From IMG/VR virus record IMGVR_UViG_3300027763_000027, positions 62,001 through 126,000 of that record: a DNA stretch of 64,000 bases; one strand, written 5' to 3'. Source of the stretch: a virus. Both the position numbers and the translations under genes were made by a program. A model generated the notes under the pieces. That model had not been told where the DNA came from. It saw only the letters and a list, made by a program, of their open reading frames with translations, and did not search any database. Shown one piece after another: positions 34,308 through 43,361 of this stretch. Position 1 is the stretch's first letter, and every line of letters starts with the position of its first letter.

Positions 34308-34969
34308 TGAATAAATATTTAATTGTATCAGATATTCACCTTGGAGATAAAGATTGCAAGGCTGAAATTTTATTAAAAGTTTTTAAACAAAACAAAGCAA
34401 AAACAATTATAATTGCTGGCGATCTTTTTGACCACCACAATCTTCATAGGTTAAATAAAACTCATTGGAAGGTATTATCTAAACTACGAAAACTTTCTAA
34501 AAAATGCAAGATAATTTATCTGATTGGCAATCATTGTTTTCTTAAAGCAGAGTTTATGAGTATTCTTCTTGGTTTTAATTGCAAAGACGAACATATTATA
34601 GAATTAAAAAATAGTAAAGTATTAGTTGTTCACGGAGATGTTTTCGACATTTATTTTACAAAATATAAATGGATTACTAATTTTATTGTTAAAGCCTATT
34701 ACTTTATTAGACATTATACTCCATTTGCAGATGATTTCTTTAGATTATTTAAACATCATACAAACGATTTTGTAGAGAAAAGCTCGGATATTAAACAAAA
34801 CGCTTTGAATTACATCAATATGAATAGATATGATAAGATAATTTGCGGTCATACCCATCTTCCAGAATATAGCGATAAATACATAAATACTGGAAGTTTT
34901 TGTGAAAAAGAATGTAGCTATGTTATTATAGATAAAAAAGACAAGATAACATTGACAAATATTAAATAA
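34307..34969 (+). CDS. Metallophosphoesterase (LpxH/UDP-diacylglucosamine hydrolase-like)
   Basis: 221 residues. All metallophosphoesterase motifs are present: SDIHLGD (7-13), AGDLFDHHN, IGNHC (GNH with Cys where Asp is usual), VVHGDVFD and CGHTHLPE. The order and spacing most resemble LpxH-type enzymes of the lipid A pathway and their phage relatives. Substrate could be a lipid, a nucleotide or phosphoprotein. Starts in the stop codon of the preceding peptide gene. Confidence 0.75.
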   Translation: MNKYLIVSDIHLGDKDCKAEILLKVFKQNKAKTIIIAGDLFDHHNLHRLNKTHWKVLSKLRKLSKKCKIIYLIGNHCFLKAEFMSILLGFNCKDEHIIELKNSKVLVVHGDVFDIYFTKYKWITNFIVKAYYFIRHYTPFADDFFRLFKHHTNDFVEKSSDIKQNALNYINMNRYDKIICGHTHLPEYSDKYINTGSFCEKECSYVIIDKKDKITLTNIK

Positions 34970-34979
34970 AAGGTATCAT
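34952..34979 (+). promoter_or_regulatory. Leaderless-type promoter for the gene at 34987
   Basis: TTGACA, 16 bp, TATCAT, 7 bp to ATG. The -35 lies in the 3' end of the phosphoesterase gene. Confidence 0.65.
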
Positions 34980-34986
34980 ATAGTAT

Positions 34987-35634
34987 ATGGGTTTATTTAA
35001 TTATATCAAAGTTGAGCAAGATTTACCTCTTAACGAGGAATTAAAAGCTCTTAATATTGACTTTAAGAAAGAAGAATTTCAAACAAAAGAACTAGAAGAA
35101 AGCCTTATGTCTACCTATATTATCCGTGATTATAGATTATTTGAATTAAAAATAAATAGTCATTGGGAAGATAATCCAGACTATGCAAAAGATGGCAGTA
35201 GATTTGGTGAATTTTTTAATAAGAATAAATTGGTAGAAGATAGTAGAGAAGAAGTTTTTAGAGATGATTATACTGGCACATTTACTTTTGGTGCTTATAT
35301 CTCTGGTAAAACTAAAGAAAGCTATGATTACTTTCCAGACTGGAAATGTGTCGTAGTCCAAGGTTTATTAACAGAAATATCCTTAATTAAGCCAATAGAA
35401 AAAAATTCATCTAGACAAAGAATAGAATCTCTAGAAGCCTTTAAAAAAGAATTAGACGATCACGAAAGAAAAATGAGATGTCCAGTTTATAGTTTTTATT
35501 TTAAATATTATGTTAAGGCTATGAATGTTATTGAATGGAAACTTGATGCTGGAATAAATACTATCATAAGATTCTTCAACTGGTTGCGATGGAAAGGTAT
35601 TAGAAAAATAATAAGGATTTTAACACCAAGATGA
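34987..35634 (+). CDS. Phage protein of unknown function
   Basis: 215 residues. Opens MGLFNYIKVEQDLPLNEELK, like small T4-like phage proteins that begin GLFD/GLFN; the middle has IRDYRLFELKINSHWEDNPD and FGAYISGKTKESY. The C-terminal 45 residues are basic and amphipathic (IIRFFNWLRWKGIRKIIRIL). It overlaps the downstream HNH gene by 4 bases. No enzyme motif seen. Confidence 0.5.
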   Translation: MGLFNYIKVEQDLPLNEELKALNIDFKKEEFQTKELEESLMSTYIIRDYRLFELKINSHWEDNPDYAKDGSRFGEFFNKNKLVEDSREEVFRDDYTGTFTFGAYISGKTKESYDYFPDWKCVVVQGLLTEISLIKPIEKNSSRQRIESLEAFKKELDDHERKMRCPVYSFYFKYYVKAMNVIEWKLDAGINTIIRFFNWLRWKGIRKIIRILTPR

Positions 35635-36293
35635 AAAAGAGCAAAAGAAATAAAAATACTTTTAAGAAAATCTTTCCTACGAAAGAGATACTAGAAAAAC
35701 ATCTTTTTATTGATATAGAAAAACAAGAAATTACAAAACTTTCTACTGGAAACAAATTAACTTTTCGTTTAGCTGGTAGAAAGAACAATCATTATCATAC
35801 AATTAATTTTTGTTTAAAAGGAAAATCGTATAATTTTTTGGTGCATCGTTTATTTTTTTATTGGCATTATGGATATTTGCCATATCAAATAGATCACATA
35901 GACGGAAATAGTCTTAATAATAAAATTAATAACTTAAGAGAGACAAACGACTCTAATAATCAAAGGAACAAAAAGAAAAATAATATTAGACTTGGTAAAA
36001 AGACATCTTCTAGACATAAAAATGTAACTTGGGATAAAAGAGGAAAAAAATGGATTGCCAGAGTCAATCTCAATAAAAAGAAGCAAGGGTTAGGAAGCTA
36101 TGAAAATGAAGATGATGCTGGCGAAGCCGTTAATCAATTTTATATAAAAAATAATTTGATAGATTACGCACACTTTAATGATACTCCTCAACAAAGAATA
36201 AGAGAGAATAATCAATTTGACCCCTTACCACCAGAGATGAATCATCTTAAAGATTTATTTTTAAATATTGAGCCTTTGGTAGATTTTAAATGA
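35631..36293 (+). CDS. HNH endonuclease with AP2-like domain (homing type)
   Basis: 220 residues. HNH: LVHRLFFYWHYGYLPYQIDH then IDGNSLNNKINNLRE and SNNQRNKKK. AP2-like tail: RHKNVTWDKRGKKWIARVNL then KKQGLGSYENEDDAGEA. Second mobile-type HNH nuclease in a 3-kb stretch. The C-terminal 35 residues are an extra segment (PLPPEMNHLKDLF). Confidence 0.8.
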   Translation: MKKSKRNKNTFKKIFPTKEILEKHLFIDIEKQEITKLSTGNKLTFRLAGRKNNHYHTINFCLKGKSYNFLVHRLFFYWHYGYLPYQIDHIDGNSLNNKINNLRETNDSNNQRNKKKNNIRLGKKTSSRHKNVTWDKRGKKWIARVNLNKKKQGLGSYENEDDAGEAVNQFYIKNNLIDYAHFNDTPQQRIRENNQFDPLPPEMNHLKDLFLNIEPLVDFK

Positions 36294-36481
36294 AGAAAAA
36301 CACTCATATTTTAGAAGTTAAAGAACAAGACGGATATCAATACATTGAGTTGCCAGATTCTTTGATGAAAAAAATGGGATGGAAAATCGGTGATACGATT
36401 GATTGGCAAGATAACAAAGATGGTAGTTGGAGTTTGTTGAAAGTTGTAAGTCCTTCTAAATCAAAAAAAAACAAAATTTGA
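36290..36481 (+). CDS. AbrB/MazE-like small DNA-binding protein
   Basis: 63 residues. YQYIELPDSLMKKMGWKIGD then TIDWQDNKDGSWSLLKV is the swapped-hairpin AbrB/MazE pattern (beta strand, P-x-S/E-L helix, W-x-x-G-D). Likely a dimeric DNA-binding regulator. Overlaps the HNH gene by 4 bases; no toxin gene adjoins it. Confidence 0.55.
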   Translation: MKKNTHILEVKEQDGYQYIELPDSLMKKMGWKIGDTIDWQDNKDGSWSLLKVVSPSKSKKNKI

Positions 36482-36504
36482 CAGCTTGGATAATCCAGTA
36501 TAAA
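36478..36504 (+). promoter_or_regulatory. Promoter for the DNA ligase gene
   Basis: TTGACA, 15 bp, TATAAA, 8 bp to ATG at 36513. Confidence 0.6.
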
Positions 36505-36512
36505 CTGGAAGT

Positions 36513-37625
36513 ATGAAGTTACCTACAATTTATAAAAAGACTAAAACTGGCAAAGTCCAAGAGTGGACTATTGAAGTTAAAGGGAATCAATACCGCACAA
36601 TTTCTGGTCAAACAGATGGCGAAAAGATCACTAACAAATGGACAGATTGCGATATAAAAAACGAAGGTAGATCAAATGCTACTACTCCAGAAGAACAAGC
36701 AATCAAAGAAGCAGAAGCAAAACGCAAAAAGAAATTAGAATCTGGATACTTTGAATCTGTCAAAGATATTAACAAGGTTCAATACTTTGAGCCAATGCTT
36801 GCACAAAAGTATGAAGATCACGAAATTAATTATCCAGTTTATAGCCAACCTAAACTAGATGGTATTCGTTGTATTGTAACAAAAGATGGAATGTTTAGTA
36901 GAAATGGCAAGAAGATTATTTCTGCACCGCACATTCGCCAAAATTTAGATTTATTCTTTAAAGATTATCCTAATGCAATTCTTGATGGTGAGTTATATTG
37001 TGATAAGTTTGCAAATGACTTTAATAAAATTTGTTCCCTTGTCAAGAGAACTAAACCTACTGATGAAGAACTAGAAGAAAGTGCTGATAGTATTCAGTAT
37101 TGGGTTTATGATGCTCCTAAAATTGGAATAATGAATGAGAAAGATTCTTTTTATCAAAGATATGAATTAGTATCTGATGCTCTTACTAAAAGAAAATATA
37201 CAAGCATAGTTGTTGTAACTACTTTAAAAGTAAATAACGAAAAAGAACTTACTCAAGCATACGAAATGTATGTAGAGCAAGGCTATGAAGGTCAAATGGT
37301 TAGATTAGACCGACCTTATGAGAATAAGCGTAGCAAGTTTCTTCTTAAAAGAAAAGAGTTTATGGATGCCGAATTTGAGATTAAAGGAGTCCAAGAAGGC
37401 GAAGGCAATCGCAAAGGAACTGCTGGATATATGGAGTTTGTGAACGCTCAAGGAAAATACTTTAAGAGTAATATCAAAGGTGATTTTGGTTATCTTAAAG
37501 AAGTATATAAAGAAAGAAATGAATTAGTAGGCAAGAAAGCTACAATAAAGTTTTTTAATTACACACCAGATGAAGTGCCAAGGTTTCCTTATGTTGTTGC
37601 TATTGATAGAGATAGCTACGAATAA
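36513..37625 (+). CDS. ATP-dependent DNA ligase
   Basis: 370 residues. Motif I SQPKLDGIRCI (catalytic Lys near 114), motif III AILDGELYCD, motif IV EGQMVRLDRPYENKRS, motif V FLLKRKEF, then an OB-fold C-terminal part (ATIKFFNYTPDEVPRFPY). The N-terminal 90 residues include a WGR-like beta region (TIEVKGNQYRTISGQ, TNKWTDCDIKNEGR). Joins nicks in DNA during phage replication and repair. Monocistronic with its own promoter. Confidence 0.88.
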   Translation: MKLPTIYKKTKTGKVQEWTIEVKGNQYRTISGQTDGEKITNKWTDCDIKNEGRSNATTPEEQAIKEAEAKRKKKLESGYFESVKDINKVQYFEPMLAQKYEDHEINYPVYSQPKLDGIRCIVTKDGMFSRNGKKIISAPHIRQNLDLFFKDYPNAILDGELYCDKFANDFNKICSLVKRTKPTDEELEESADSIQYWVYDAPKIGIMNEKDSFYQRYELVSDALTKRKYTSIVVVTTLKVNNEKELTQAYEMYVEQGYEGQMVRLDRPYENKRSKFLLKRKEFMDAEFEIKGVQEGEGNRKGTAGYMEFVNAQGKYFKSNIKGDFGYLKEVYKERNELVGKKATIKFFNYTPDEVPRFPYVVAIDRDSYE

Positions 37626-37633
37626 AATATTAT

Positions 37634-37662
37634 TTGACATCATTTTAAATTTAATTTAAATT
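37634..37662 (+). promoter_or_regulatory. Leaderless-type promoter for rIIA
   Basis: TTGACA, 17 bp, TAAATT, 6 bp to ATG at 37669. Confidence 0.7.
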
Positions 37663-37668
37663 CAATAT

Positions 37669-39867
37669 ATGAAATTACTAGAAAAACCAATCAATGTAGT
37701 CGAGTCCGATAGTTTTGAATCCGTAAGTTTTGGAATCAAGCAATCTGGACTTCCTTATATCTTCAACATCCTTCGCAATCAGTTGTATTCCAACAAACCT
37801 CTCGCAGTTTTGCGTGAGATTACTTGTAATGCACAAGACGCTAATATCGAAGCAAAGAGCAAGCGTCCTATTGAGATTAAACTTCCTACGAAGCTAGAAC
37901 CTACCTTAACTATCAGAGATTTTGGTAATGGTCTTTCTGCTGATGATATTAAGAATCTTTATTGTTATTATGGTGAATCTACCAAACGCAATAACAATTC
38001 TGCTATTGGATATTACGGCATCGGTAAATTCGCACCATTCAGTTATGGTGATAACTTTGTTTTGATTTCTTATCACGATGGCAAGAAAACTACTTACAAT
38101 GCTTTTATTGATGAAACTAAAATTGGTAAGATCGTTAAGCTCAAGGATGAAAAATCTTCCGAGCCTACTGGCGTTTTGATTTCTGTGCCAATCAAAGAAG
38201 AAGATACAGAAACCTTTTTGTCTACTGCTCAAGAATTATTTAAGTATTTCAAGAACAAGCCAATTATCAAAGGTGCAAGAAAAGAAGATTTGTCAGAAAT
38301 CTATGATCGCACACCAGTATTTAAAGGTAATGGTTGGGCTTATTATAATAACTCTGGCTATGGTAGAGAATCTGTTGCGATTATGGGAGTTGGTTATCCT
38401 ATCGAAACTAGCGATGTGCAATTCAAAGAAGATTCTGACGAGCAAAGTATTTGCTCTCAAGGATTTGAAGTAGAGTTTGAACTTGGCGAACTAGATATTA
38501 CTGCAAGCCGAGAGAATCTAGAATATACTGAAAAGACTAGAAAAGCTATTAGAGATAAATTCCGTAAAATCAAGAAAGAGATGGCAGAGTGCATCTCTCA
38601 ACAATTTAAAGATTCTACAAACATCTATGATGCCAAAGCTCTTTATAACGAAGTCTTTGGGACTTATGGCAGTTTGGGTTATATTGTTCGTAACGCTTTA
38701 AGCAACAAAGTGACTTGGAATAGCAAAACTATTACTGATAATCATATTGATTTCAATGATAAGATTGCGAAGATGATTGAGAATGGCAAATTGACTTCAA
38801 AGTTTTATCAGAAGTCTCGCAGAAGCACAAAATTAAATTCAGAGAATGAAGCCAAAAGGATTCTTTGCGAAAAGACACATAAAGTCCTAGTCAATGATAC
38901 TGGTTCAGCTATGGGAGTAACTCATCGTCTTGCTACTCTTTGGAATGAATTAGGAGACAAGATTGATGGTGCTTATGTATTTACATTCGTAGATCAAGCA
39001 ACGAAAGATACCTTTAACAAAGAACTTGGTATTGTTAATGAGAATTATTTGAATCTTTCTGATTATGAGAAGATTACTATTCAGAAGATCAACTCTGGAA
39101 CTAGCGTTGTAACCAGTAAGAATCCAAAACATTCTTCTCAAATCTTTAAGTTTAAGCGTAAAGACGCTACGAATTGGGGAACAAATTCTAATAATTGGGA
39201 GACTATGGCTATGGATTTAGCTAATGATACTGCTATCTATGTGGAGATCAGTAACTTCCAAGCCCAAGGCAAGGAACACGAATTTAGAAATGGGACTCTA
39301 AAAGATATTCTTGAGAAGTATGAAGAACTTACTGGCGAGAAACTTCCAGAGATTTATGGAATCAAATCTAAAACTTTTGAAGCCAAGAAAAAGATTATTA
39401 CTAAAAATAAAAATCTTACAAGCCTCTGGAAATATCTTGAAGATGGAATCCGCAAGGAGTATTCTAAACTATCACAGCAAATCACAGACAAGAACCATTG
39501 GGATAAGCACAATGGAGAAGATAATGGTTTTGCTGATCTTGTTCAAAATCTCCACAAGAAAGAACTACACGAACTTATTGAAAATCAAAATTCAGAGTTT
39601 GCACAATACTTGAGTGCGATTATGTTCTATGCGAAATCGAACTTTAAGAAGGTTGGCGAAGCTCTTGGGTTTTTAAAATTGGCTGAAATTGATATTAAAT
39701 TCGATCAAGTCAATCCAACTTATAATTTGGATACTCTCTTAAAGAATATCCAAAGCAAATATGAAATACTCGATGTATTTATGCCTCATACTTCTATGTG
39801 GCAGATTAGCGAGAAGAAACAAATGACAAGGATTGTAAATTACATAAATGTCATTGACAAAAACTAA
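37669..39867 (+). CDS. rIIA: rIIA-like GHKL ATPase
   Basis: 732 residues, similar in size to T4 rIIA (725). N-terminal GHKL ATPase domain: LREITCNAQDANIEA (N-box), LTIRDFGNGLSADDI (Asp-Gly-Gly box) and SAIGYYGIGKFAPFSYGD (lid). Followed by a middle domain (VEFELGELDITASRENLEYT) and a long helical C-terminus. In T4, rIIA with rIIB affects lysis timing and exclusion by lambda Rex; the molecular role is not settled. rIIB follows, as in T4. Confidence 0.82.
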   Translation: MKLLEKPINVVESDSFESVSFGIKQSGLPYIFNILRNQLYSNKPLAVLREITCNAQDANIEAKSKRPIEIKLPTKLEPTLTIRDFGNGLSADDIKNLYCYYGESTKRNNNSAIGYYGIGKFAPFSYGDNFVLISYHDGKKTTYNAFIDETKIGKIVKLKDEKSSEPTGVLISVPIKEEDTETFLSTAQELFKYFKNKPIIKGARKEDLSEIYDRTPVFKGNGWAYYNNSGYGRESVAIMGVGYPIETSDVQFKEDSDEQSICSQGFEVEFELGELDITASRENLEYTEKTRKAIRDKFRKIKKEMAECISQQFKDSTNIYDAKALYNEVFGTYGSLGYIVRNALSNKVTWNSKTITDNHIDFNDKIAKMIENGKLTSKFYQKSRRSTKLNSENEAKRILCEKTHKVLVNDTGSAMGVTHRLATLWNELGDKIDGAYVFTFVDQATKDTFNKELGIVNENYLNLSDYEKITIQKINSGTSVVTSKNPKHSSQIFKFKRKDATNWGTNSNNWETMAMDLANDTAIYVEISNFQAQGKEHEFRNGTLKDILEKYEELTGEKLPEIYGIKSKTFEAKKKIITKNKNLTSLWKYLEDGIRKEYSKLSQQITDKNHWDKHNGEDNGFADLVQNLHKKELHELIENQNSEFAQYLSAIMFYAKSNFKKVGEALGFLKLAEIDIKFDQVNPTYNLDTLLKNIQSKYEILDVFMPHTSMWQISEKKQMTRIVNYINVIDKN

Positions 39868-39882
39868 AAAAAGAGAGAAAAT
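39854..39882 (+). promoter_or_regulatory. Weak leaderless-type promoter for rIIB
   Basis: TTGACA, 17 bp, GAAAAT, 7 bp to the ATG at 39890. Overlaps the end of rIIA. The -10 is weak. Confidence 0.4.
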
Positions 39883-39889
39883 ACAAAAA

Positions 39890-40807
39890 ATGAAAATACC
39901 ATATATATTAACAGATCGTAGTCTTACTATCGTTCTTAACGATGAGCCAAAGACTATCACTAGCGAAAATCCAGTTTGGAATGACGCTATCACCGCAATC
40001 AGAGAAGGAAGGTTTAGCGATCTTCCAGATATTCTCGACAAGAGCAAAGCTATTGCACGATTCTCTCACGGCAAGATTGAAGTCCGTGATGGTCTTGTGA
40101 CTTATGCTGGCGAAGAAATTCATAATATTGTTGTAGATAGAATCTTAAACTTTATTAAGAATGGTTTGCCTTATGAGCCTCTTGTTAAGTTTCTTGATAA
40201 GCTAATGGCAAATCCTTCTCGTAGAGCAGTTAATGAACTCTACAAATTCTTGGAGCATAAAAAAATGCCTCTCACACCAGATGGCGATTTCCTTGCATAT
40301 AAGAGTGTTAGAGCAGATTTTACTGATTGGTATAGTGGCAAACATAATTTTGCTATCGGCCAAGTCCGTGAGATGGCAAGAAATCAAGTTTGCGATAATG
40401 CAGATGTTGGTTGTTCTGCTGGTTATCACGCTGGCTCAGAAGAATATGCAAAAAGTTTTAATGGTGGTGGTAATCTTGTGATAGTTAAGATTAACCCTGC
40501 TGATGTTGTATCTGTTCCAACAGATTGTGAATGTCAGAAACTTCGTGCATCTAAACTAGAAGTTGTTGCACTATATCGTAAATCTCTTGACAAAGAACTT
40601 TATGATATTGCTTATGGAAACTTTATTCATCCATATAGTCCAGAAGCTCAAGAAGCTATGCAAGAAATGTATGATGTAGACCCCGATGGCGAATACGATG
40701 ATGAAGATGAGGAAGATGATGTTCCTAGTTGGGGAACTGATGGCACACTTAAAGCGAATTATCACAATAAGCGTGACCCTCATACTGGAAGGTTTATTAA
40801 GGGATAA
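39890..40807 (+). CDS. rIIB: rIIB-like protein
   Basis: 305 residues from the ATG at 39890; an in-frame ATG at 39848 would overlap rIIA and lie in its promoter. Diagnostic rIIB-type stretch FLEHKKMPLTPDGDFLAYKS (about 125-144), then DWYSGKHNFAIGQV and CSAGYHAGSEEYAKSFNGGG. Acidic C-terminal linker (DDEDEEDDVP) and GRFIKG end. Pairs with rIIA. The next gene starts on its stop codon. Confidence 0.78.
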   Translation: MKIPYILTDRSLTIVLNDEPKTITSENPVWNDAITAIREGRFSDLPDILDKSKAIARFSHGKIEVRDGLVTYAGEEIHNIVVDRILNFIKNGLPYEPLVKFLDKLMANPSRRAVNELYKFLEHKKMPLTPDGDFLAYKSVRADFTDWYSGKHNFAIGQVREMARNQVCDNADVGCSAGYHAGSEEYAKSFNGGGNLVIVKINPADVVSVPTDCECQKLRASKLEVVALYRKSLDKELYDIAYGNFIHPYSPEAQEAMQEMYDVDPDGEYDDEDEEDDVPSWGTDGTLKANYHNKRDPHTGRFIKG

Positions 40808-41049
40808 TGAAGTTAGGTTTGCACATTGATTGGTGCATAGGGAGATGGTTTGGTAGGAACAATAATCTTGAGATTAGAGTTACCCTACCGACCATCTCTC
40901 TCGGTTATAAACAAGAAGATGATGATAAATGGTTTGGATTTAAATTCAATTTAAGGACAGACATATCATTTGAATCATACGAATATGGAAAAATATTTAC
41001 CTTGATTTTATTTGGATTTGGAGTTAAAGTAAGCAAGTTTAATTTATGA
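40807..41049 (+). CDS. Small protein of unknown function
   Basis: 80 residues, beta-rich with many aromatic residues (LHIDWCIGRWFGRNNNLEIR; KWFGFKFNLRTDISFE). One-base overlap with rIIB (TAATG) and 4-base overlap with the next gene. Similar in style to the gene at 44495. Confidence 0.45.
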   Translation: MKLGLHIDWCIGRWFGRNNNLEIRVTLPTISLGYKQEDDDKWFGFKFNLRTDISFESYEYGKIFTLILFGFGVKVSKFNL

Positions 41050-41240
41050 GTGAAGAAGATAATTTTAATTGTAAAGCTGGAAATCAGTTGAGAGATACTT
41101 TATATAAAGATATATTAAGATATGCTCACGAAAGCGATATGACAGCTTATCAAGTAATTGGCGTTTTAGAATCATTGAAATTTGATTTATTAAATGCTAT
41201 GAGAAATGTTGATGAAGGAGGAGATGAAGATGAAATCTAA
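41046..41240 (+). CDS. Small acidic protein of unknown function
   Basis: 64 residues; helical (LRDTLYKDILRYAHESDMTA, YQVIGVLESLKFDLL) with a charged end (DEGGDEDEI). Its 3' end holds an AAGGAGG site that serves the next gene. Confidence 0.45.
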   Translation: MSEEDNFNCKAGNQLRDTLYKDILRYAHESDMTAYQVIGVLESLKFDLLNAMRNVDEGGDEDEI

Positions 41241-41436
41241 TCGTGGTCGTAAAAAAGGTTCGTTTTGTTTTTCAATGGTAACATTGAGTGAACTTAATAA
41301 AGTATTGAAGCAAGATGCAGTAGTTATCGTATCAAAGAAATTCCTCGACAATTTAAATATAAAAGGAATTGAAAAGGAAGTCAATACTAAAACCTATAAT
41401 AGTTTAGAGCAACCTATTGATTTTCAAGTAGTTTAA
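41230..41436 (+). CDS. Small basic protein of unknown function
   Basis: 68 residues from the ATG at 41230 (MKSNRGRKKGSFCFSMVTLS), chosen because AAGGAGG lies 9 bases upstream. Basic start then VVIVSKKFLDNLNI. Clear example of Shine-Dalgarno use inside an operon. Confidence 0.5.
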   Translation: MKSNRGRKKGSFCFSMVTLSELNKVLKQDAVVIVSKKFLDNLNIKGIEKEVNTKTYNSLEQPIDFQVV

Positions 41437-41445
41437 ACAAACTTC

Positions 41446-41474
41446 TTGATTAGAATTTAAAACCCATATATAAA
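41446..41474 (+). promoter_or_regulatory. Leaderless-type promoter for the RuvB-like gene
   Basis: TTGATT, 17 bp, TATAAA, 6 bp to ATG at 41481. Confidence 0.6.
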
Positions 41475-41480
41475 GGTTCT

Positions 41481-42416
41481 ATGGCAAAAGAAAATTATTC
41501 AGAAATAGTTGGACAAGAAAAAACAAAAGGAAAGTTAAACTTTCTACTTGAGGGATTTGAGCAAACAAAAATTATGCCTCATCTTCTTTTTGTTGCTCCA
41601 AGAGGTTGCGGTAAAACTATGATCGCTCAAGAGACAGCGAAGATTATGAATAGAGAAAGGAATGTTATTGTTAATTGCTCTACAATCAAAAATGTTAAGA
41701 GTTTCTTTAATCAAATTATGCTTCCTTATGTTTATGATAAGAATACTACAATTATCTTTGATGAAGCAAGTGAATTGCCTAGAGATGTGACTATGGCACT
41801 TCTTACTATTTTAAATCCTAATACTAATAATCAAAATGAATTTACTTTTGAAGATGGGACTTATACTTTCAGATTCAATCAAAACTCTTTTATCTTTTGC
41901 ACAACAGAAGCTCAAAAGATTTTTCACGCTCTTGCCGATAGACTTTATAGAATTGATATGGAAGATTATTCTTATATTAGTCTTGGTAAGATTATTCAGA
42001 ATAACTTGAAATCTAAAAGTCAATTCATAGAATTAGATGTTATTGATGAAGTCGCTAGTGTTTGCCGTGGTAATGCTAGACAAGCTCAATCCTTGGCGAA
42101 TCAAATCTCATCTTATTTGATGAGTAAAAAATCTAATAAACTCACTATTGGAGGTTGGAGTGAGATTAAAGGCAAATTATCCATCTACCCTCTCGGTCTT
42201 TCAGAAATTGAACTTAATATAATTAAAATTCTAAAAGAACACGGAGAAGTTAGATTAACCAATCTTTCAGCTAAAACTAATCTTACCAAAGATATGTTGC
42301 AAAAGAATGTTGAAATGTATTTGATGAGAAATAATCTTATTGAGATTCGTCCAACTGGTCGTGCTTTAACTAAAAAAGGTCACGATTATCATAAGGAGCA
42401 TCTTGAAAAGCGTTAA
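41481..42416 (+). CDS. RuvB-like AAA+ ATPase (branch-migration helicase)
   Basis: 311 residues. YSEIVGQEKTKGKLNFLLE start; Walker A VAPRGCGKTMIAQE (51-64); Walker B TTIIFDEASELPRD; sensor FIFCTTEAQKIF; RuvB-like Arg element CRGNARQAQSLANQ; and a C-terminal winged-helix (LGLSEIELNIIKILKEHGEV). RuvB drives Holliday-junction branch migration; the same window encodes endonuclease VII that could cut the junctions. No RuvA or RuvC seen. A clamp-loader relative is an alternative. Confidence 0.78.
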   Translation: MAKENYSEIVGQEKTKGKLNFLLEGFEQTKIMPHLLFVAPRGCGKTMIAQETAKIMNRERNVIVNCSTIKNVKSFFNQIMLPYVYDKNTTIIFDEASELPRDVTMALLTILNPNTNNQNEFTFEDGTYTFRFNQNSFIFCTTEAQKIFHALADRLYRIDMEDYSYISLGKIIQNNLKSKSQFIELDVIDEVASVCRGNARQAQSLANQISSYLMSKKSNKLTIGGWSEIKGKLSIYPLGLSEIELNIIKILKEHGEVRLTNLSAKTNLTKDMLQKNVEMYLMRNNLIEIRPTGRALTKKGHDYHKEHLEKR

Positions 42417-42612
42417 AATTAAAAGCAAAAAATACGGCACAATTAGCGAAGTTAAATACTATAATAGTAAAATTAAAATGTTTTATTGCTATATCCCTCA
42501 TCTTGATATGAATATGCACATACATCCTTCTGCTTTTTTGCTTGATATTGGAGAAAAAGAGCTAGATAATCTAAAAATGGAGATGTTACTAAATGAACAA
42601 GAAAATAATTGA
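42403..42612 (+). CDS. Small protein, TTG start with strong ribosome site
   Basis: 69 residues; starts at TTG with AAGGAG five bases before it, within the end of the RuvB-like gene. Beta-rich (YGTISEVKYYNSKIKMFYCY) then MHIHPSAFLLDIGE. Function unknown. Confidence 0.5.
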   Translation: MKSVKIKSKKYGTISEVKYYNSKIKMFYCYIPHLDMNMHIHPSAFLLDIGEKELDNLKMEMLLNEQENN

Positions 42613-42787
42613 TAAAATTGATTTAGTTATAGAAGATATTTTTAATCTTCAAGAATTAATAGACTTCGACACATCTGATTCTAGCGAATACGATTTGGAT
42701 TCAGTAGTGACTCTACTAGCTAAAATTCGTGGTAGAGTAGCGAATCAAGAGGATGAAGTAGAAAAAATTGATCTTAAACAGCTATGA
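42593..42787 (+). CDS. Small acidic protein of unknown function
   Basis: 64 residues, helical and acidic (KIDLVIEDIFNLQELIDFDT; ANQEDEVEKIDLKQL). Overlaps its neighbours on both sides (20 and 4 bases). Confidence 0.42.
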   Translation: MNKKIIDKIDLVIEDIFNLQELIDFDTSDSSEYDLDSVVTLLAKIRGRVANQEDEVEKIDLKQL

Positions 42788-43032
42788 CATTACATCCTAA
42801 AATTAAAATGATTGCAGAGGAGTTTGGTGAATCCTATGAATGGATTGCTGGTGATGAGAGCTTGTTTATTAAGGTCGGTAATCATTTCATAGATATTGTA
42901 AAAGAAAGATTAAAAACTTGCAAGCTAGAACTTGTAGAAACTCAAGAAAAAAACGATCATACCTATCTTTGGTTTCGTTCTCCAGAGGAAAACGAACCAG
43001 TTTATGATTTTGAGGATGAGGATGAGGAATGA
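42784..43032 (+). CDS. Small acidic protein of unknown function
   Basis: 82 residues; MIAEEFGESYEWIAGDESLF then a very acidic tail (YDFEDEDEE). ATGA overlaps at both ends. No family recognised. Confidence 0.42.
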   Translation: MTLHPKIKMIAEEFGESYEWIAGDESLFIKVGNHFIDIVKERLKTCKLELVETQEKNDHTYLWFRSPEENEPVYDFEDEDEE

Positions 43033-43361
43033 ATATTTATGTTACTGGACATAATTGGCTTGCTAAAGTAGATATTAATACTAATTTAATAGATAAATCT
43101 GATTGGTACAATGAGGCTTGCACAAGAGCAATAGAAAGCGTTCTAGATCAAGAAGAAAAAGATGGAGTAGAATTAAAAATTCAAGATTATGATGATTTTG
43201 GTCTTGGAATTATTACCTTGACTTACGATGAAAAAGACATTAAAAATGAGGGAGAACATCGAGTAATGCTTACAAGTAATATTCTAGCCAACGCTGGGCG
43301 TTGGGAGCAATATAAATTCTTGAAGGATTATGAGGAAAAATGTAAGGAGCAAGGATTATGA
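43029..43361 (+). CDS. Phage protein of unknown function
   Basis: 110 residues, soluble, acidic; MNIYVTGHNWLAKVDINTNL, LKIQDYDDFGLGIITLTYDE. GAGGATGAGGA lies just before the start. Its 3' end contains AAGGAG for the next gene. Confidence 0.45.
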   Translation: MNIYVTGHNWLAKVDINTNLIDKSDWYNEACTRAIESVLDQEEKDGVELKIQDYDDFGLGIITLTYDEKDIKNEGEHRVMLTSNILANAGRWEQYKFLKDYEEKCKEQGL

